Of a stretch of DNA of 7,359 nucleotides, positions 6,361-7,359 are shown one piece after another. This DNA is from Phycisphaeraceae bacterium (GTDB lineage Bacteria; Planctomycetota; Phycisphaerae; Phycisphaerales; Phycisphaeraceae). The translations under genes were made by a program, and so were the position numbers. Each line of letters opens with the position of its first letter. Positions within the stretch are counted from its first letter, which is position 1. Under the pieces are notes generated by a model. It ran no database searches. It was given only the letters and a program-made list of their open reading frames with translations, and was not told the origin of the DNA. The DNA lies in assembly GCA_003552605.1 (NCBI GenBank), contig PUNN01000356.1, positions 1 through 7,359 on the forward strand. Direction: 5' to 3'.

Positions 6361-6608
6361 TAAGACGCTCCCGATGTCTCGTCATACCAAACCCGGACAG
6401 GGAAAGCGGCTTCGACGGGGTTTTGGTCCTCGGGCTCGTCGTCCTCGGACTCTCGGAACAGACTCAGCGAGTCAAGGCTGTAGTTCTCTCCCCAGAAACG
6501 ATCTCGCCACTGGGAGATAGCGTCGGTTGCGAAATCGTGTGCAACGTCCACCGCGATGTCATCGTGCTCGGGGAAGTCCAGCGTAAAGACTACCGTTACC
6601 TGGGCCAT
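6360..6608 (-). CDS. Small acidic hypothetical protein directly downstream of tmRNA
   Basis: This 82-residue protein starts at ATG 6608 with GAGGAG five bases upstream, only 35 bases after the tmRNA 3' end. The open frame extends further up, but that part is just the tmRNA T arm and acceptor read as codons and is not used. The protein opens with a beta strand and acidic residues (MAQVTVVFTLDFPEHDD), then a helix around Ile-Ser-Gln-Trp-Arg, a very acidic patch (ESEDDEPEDQ), and a final strand FPVRVWYDE. No family is recognised. The spacing implies cotranscription with the tmRNA, which would have to be cut out of the shared transcript. Confidence 0.75.
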   Translation of the reverse strand: MAQVTVVFTLDFPEHDDIAVDVAHDFATDAISQWRDRFWGENYSLDSLSLFRESEDDEPEDQNPVEAAFPVRVWYDETSGAS

Positions 6609-6745
6609 CTCAACTCCTCGTATTCTGACAGGGTACGCTTCGTGGAGATGGCGGGAGTCGAACCCGCGTCCACGATGTTTCATTCTGCACCTTCTACTGG
6701 CATAGGCCCATTACCCTGAGCCGACGGGTCCTGCGCTATATAAGG

Positions 6746-6762
6746 GGCAAGGGTCTCTTGCC
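6746..6762 (-). other. Hairpin in the tmRNA pseudoknot ring
   Basis: GGCAAG and CTTGCC form a 6-bp stem with a five-base loop, located after the tag stop and before the 3' strand of H2. A flanking GAGCC (6774-6770) can pair with GGCTC further down, consistent with a pseudoknot enclosing this hairpin. Confidence 0.6.
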
Positions 6763-6777
6763 TCCACCAGGGCTCCC

Positions 6778-6882
6778 TTACGCCGGGACCGCAGCGTCCA
6801 TCAGTGCGTCGAACTCGTTCCACAGCGCCTCCGACTCAGCGTCTGCGGTCATGTCCTGCTCGGCATCAAGTGTGATGTTGTC
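6778..6882 (-). other. tmRNA tag reading frame (proteolysis tag), 34 codons from the preferred resume codon
   Basis: The preferred resume codon is GAC at 6882 (tmRNA base 93), 12 bases after a small pseudoknot and preceded by AATAACC, which has the U(-5) A(-4) pair seen before the E. coli resume codon. The tag starts DNITLDAEQD, continues MTADAESEALWNEF and ends DALMDAAVPA before TAA. An alternative start is GCC 6900 after GGTAAAC, giving 40 residues beginning ADKPIT. It carries many Asp/Glu and, in the short form, no Lys or Arg. The other two frames close quickly. Confidence 0.72.
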
Positions 6883-6894
6883 GGTTATTGGTTT

Positions 6895-6924
6895 GTCGGC
6901 GTTTACCCAGACTCCGACGATCTG
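6895..6924 (-). other. Candidate tmRNA pseudoknot PK1
   Basis: In tmRNA numbering, CAGAU 51-55 pairs with GUCUG 63-67, and the loop GUCGG 57-61 pairs with CCGAC 76-80. This is a minimal H-type pseudoknot just upstream of the preferred resume codon, as PK1 is in bacterial tmRNAs. Confidence 0.55.
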
Positions 6925-6981
6925 CGCCAGCAGTACAGAAATCCATGCCATCGTGTCGAAACCGTTTCATCCCCATGGGGT

Positions 6982-7017
6982 GGGCCGTGGGGGAGGTGAG
7001 TCCTCAACCCCAGGCCC
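6982..7017 (-). other. GC-rich hairpin just upstream of the tmRNA 5' end
   Basis: On the minus strand GGGCC, GGGG and GAGG on one arm pair with CCTC, CCCC and GGCCC on the other around an ACTCA loop, with a TT bulge and a small internal loop. It sits between the stop of the upstream gene and the mature tmRNA 5' end. It has no T-run, so a processing or transcript-protecting role is as likely as termination. Confidence 0.55.
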
Positions 7018-7034
7018 GTGGTGTAGGTCTTAGA

Positions 7035-7359
7035 TCACTTGGCTGCCAGGAAACCTCCCGTGTCGATCCTGCCGTCCTGGACCAGGACCCGCAACTTGCG
7101 CCCGATCATGTTGTCGGGCGAGTCGTCGAAGCCCTCGTTCCCGTCGCTGTCGGCCTCCCAAGCACCGGCAGCCTTGACGATCTTGCGCAACTTCGCACGC
7201 TCACCAAGGGTGGGGTTAGCCCAGACCTTAGCGTCCACGGCCCCGTCGTCGGCCTCAATCTTCAGGTCGATCTCGTACTGGGTCTTGTGGGGGTTGCGCT
7301 GGTTGTTGTCGCCCTCGGGCTGGTCAGGCTTGAACAGTTGGCCGTAGTACTGGTTCTCG
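7035..7359 (-). CDS. Hypothetical protein, N-terminally truncated by the window edge
   Basis: The frame is open to the right edge, so only the C-terminal 107 residues are seen. They begin ENQYYGQLFKPDQPEG, contain a strand-like KTQYEIDLKIEADDGAV and a helix with ERAKLRKIVKAAGAW, and then DNMIGRKLRVLVQDGRIDTG followed by the end GGFLAAK. The GTG at 7238 is internal, not the start. The pattern of strands, a central helix and a late Ile-Gly-Arg-Lys-Leu-Arg-Val strand recalls OB-fold proteins found near phage replication genes, but I cannot name a family, so this is a weak inference. Its stop lies 60 bases before the tmRNA 5' end on the same strand, suggesting that the two share a transcript. Confidence 0.78.
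   Translation of the reverse strand, partial: ENQYYGQLFKPDQPEGDNNQRNPHKTQYEIDLKIEADDGAVDAKVWANPTLGERAKLRKIVKAAGAWEADSDGNEGFDDSPDNMIGRKLRVLVQDGRIDTGGFLAAK

Larger units (their letters stand above)
6643..6974 (-). ncRNA. ssrA: tmRNA (ssrA), phage-encoded, with a long acidic tag
   Basis: tmRNA rescues ribosomes stalled on broken mRNA and adds a degradation tag. All one-piece tmRNA landmarks are visible on the minus strand. The 5' GGGGATG (6974-6968) pairs with 3' CATCTCC (6650-6644) as a 7-bp acceptor with one G/U, followed by discriminator A; CCA is not encoded. The D-region reads AAACGGTTTCGACA. Helix H2 CACGATG (6955-6949) pairs exactly with CATCGTG (6677-6671) and extends with TTCTG/CAGAA and CTGG/CCAG. 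The T arm has a perfect GCGGG/CCCGC stem around TTCGACT (6667-6651). The only long open frame between these arms ends at TAA 6780-6778. The length, 332 bases plus CCA, is normal to short. Confidence 0.95.

Noticed and set aside
6643..6680. A tRNA gene on the minus strand
   Set aside because: The T arm and acceptor 3' strand look like a tRNA, but the matching 5' acceptor strand is about 320 bases away, with the tmRNA D-region and H2.
6609..6683. Upstream extension of the 82-residue gene
   Set aside because: These codons are the tmRNA T arm and acceptor stem; a GAGGAG-led ATG at 6608 is the better start.
1..7359. CRISPR array, insertion sequence, integrase or attachment site
   Set aside because: I saw no spaced direct repeats, transposase or integrase motifs, or terminal inverted repeats, and the tmRNA 3' end shows no duplicated copy within the window.

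Overview
The window reads as part of a double-stranded DNA phage of a high-GC Gram-positive (actinobacterial) host. The grounds are a tail-tip/fibre gene with a C-terminal S74 chaperone, a set of tiny membrane proteins typical of the lysis region, densely overlapping leftward replication and nucleotide genes (PolA-type polymerase, RecA-like ATPase, ThyX, MazG-like), and a phage-encoded tmRNA whose 5' domain resembles actinobacterial tmRNA. The exact host genus cannot be read from the sequence.

Layout. Rightward genes fill 1-1647: the 3' end of a tail protein (compositionally AT-rich), a 56-residue coiled-coil protein, and three small membrane proteins (two-, four- and one-TM) that overlap one another and look like a lysis or holin cassette; no endolysin is visible here. 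A strong bidirectional terminator at 1702-1746 separates them from a convergent leftward block. Read in its own direction (right to left), that block holds: a truncated hypothetical gene (7359-7035), a hairpin, a tmRNA (6974-6643), three short unknown genes (6608-5915, with a terminator-like hairpin after the second), a 653-residue DNA polymerase I (5869-3908), a 78-residue unknown protein, a RecA/DnaB-like ATPase, ThyX and a MazG-like pyrophosphohydrolase ending at 1777.

How they work together. PolA and the RecA-like ATPase are the DNA-synthesis core. ThyX makes dTMP and the MazG-like protein probably trims non-canonical or excess NTPs, so the last four genes form a replication plus nucleotide-pool operon coupled by ATGA stop/start overlaps.

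The most interesting element is the tmRNA. It has a 7-bp acceptor stem, the GGTTTCGACA D-region, a perfect H2 helix, a perfect T arm, and a long open tag frame of 34 (perhaps 40) codons. The tag is strongly acidic and ends in Val-Pro-Ala rather than the usual Leu-Ala-Ala, and the pseudoknot ring after the tag is short.
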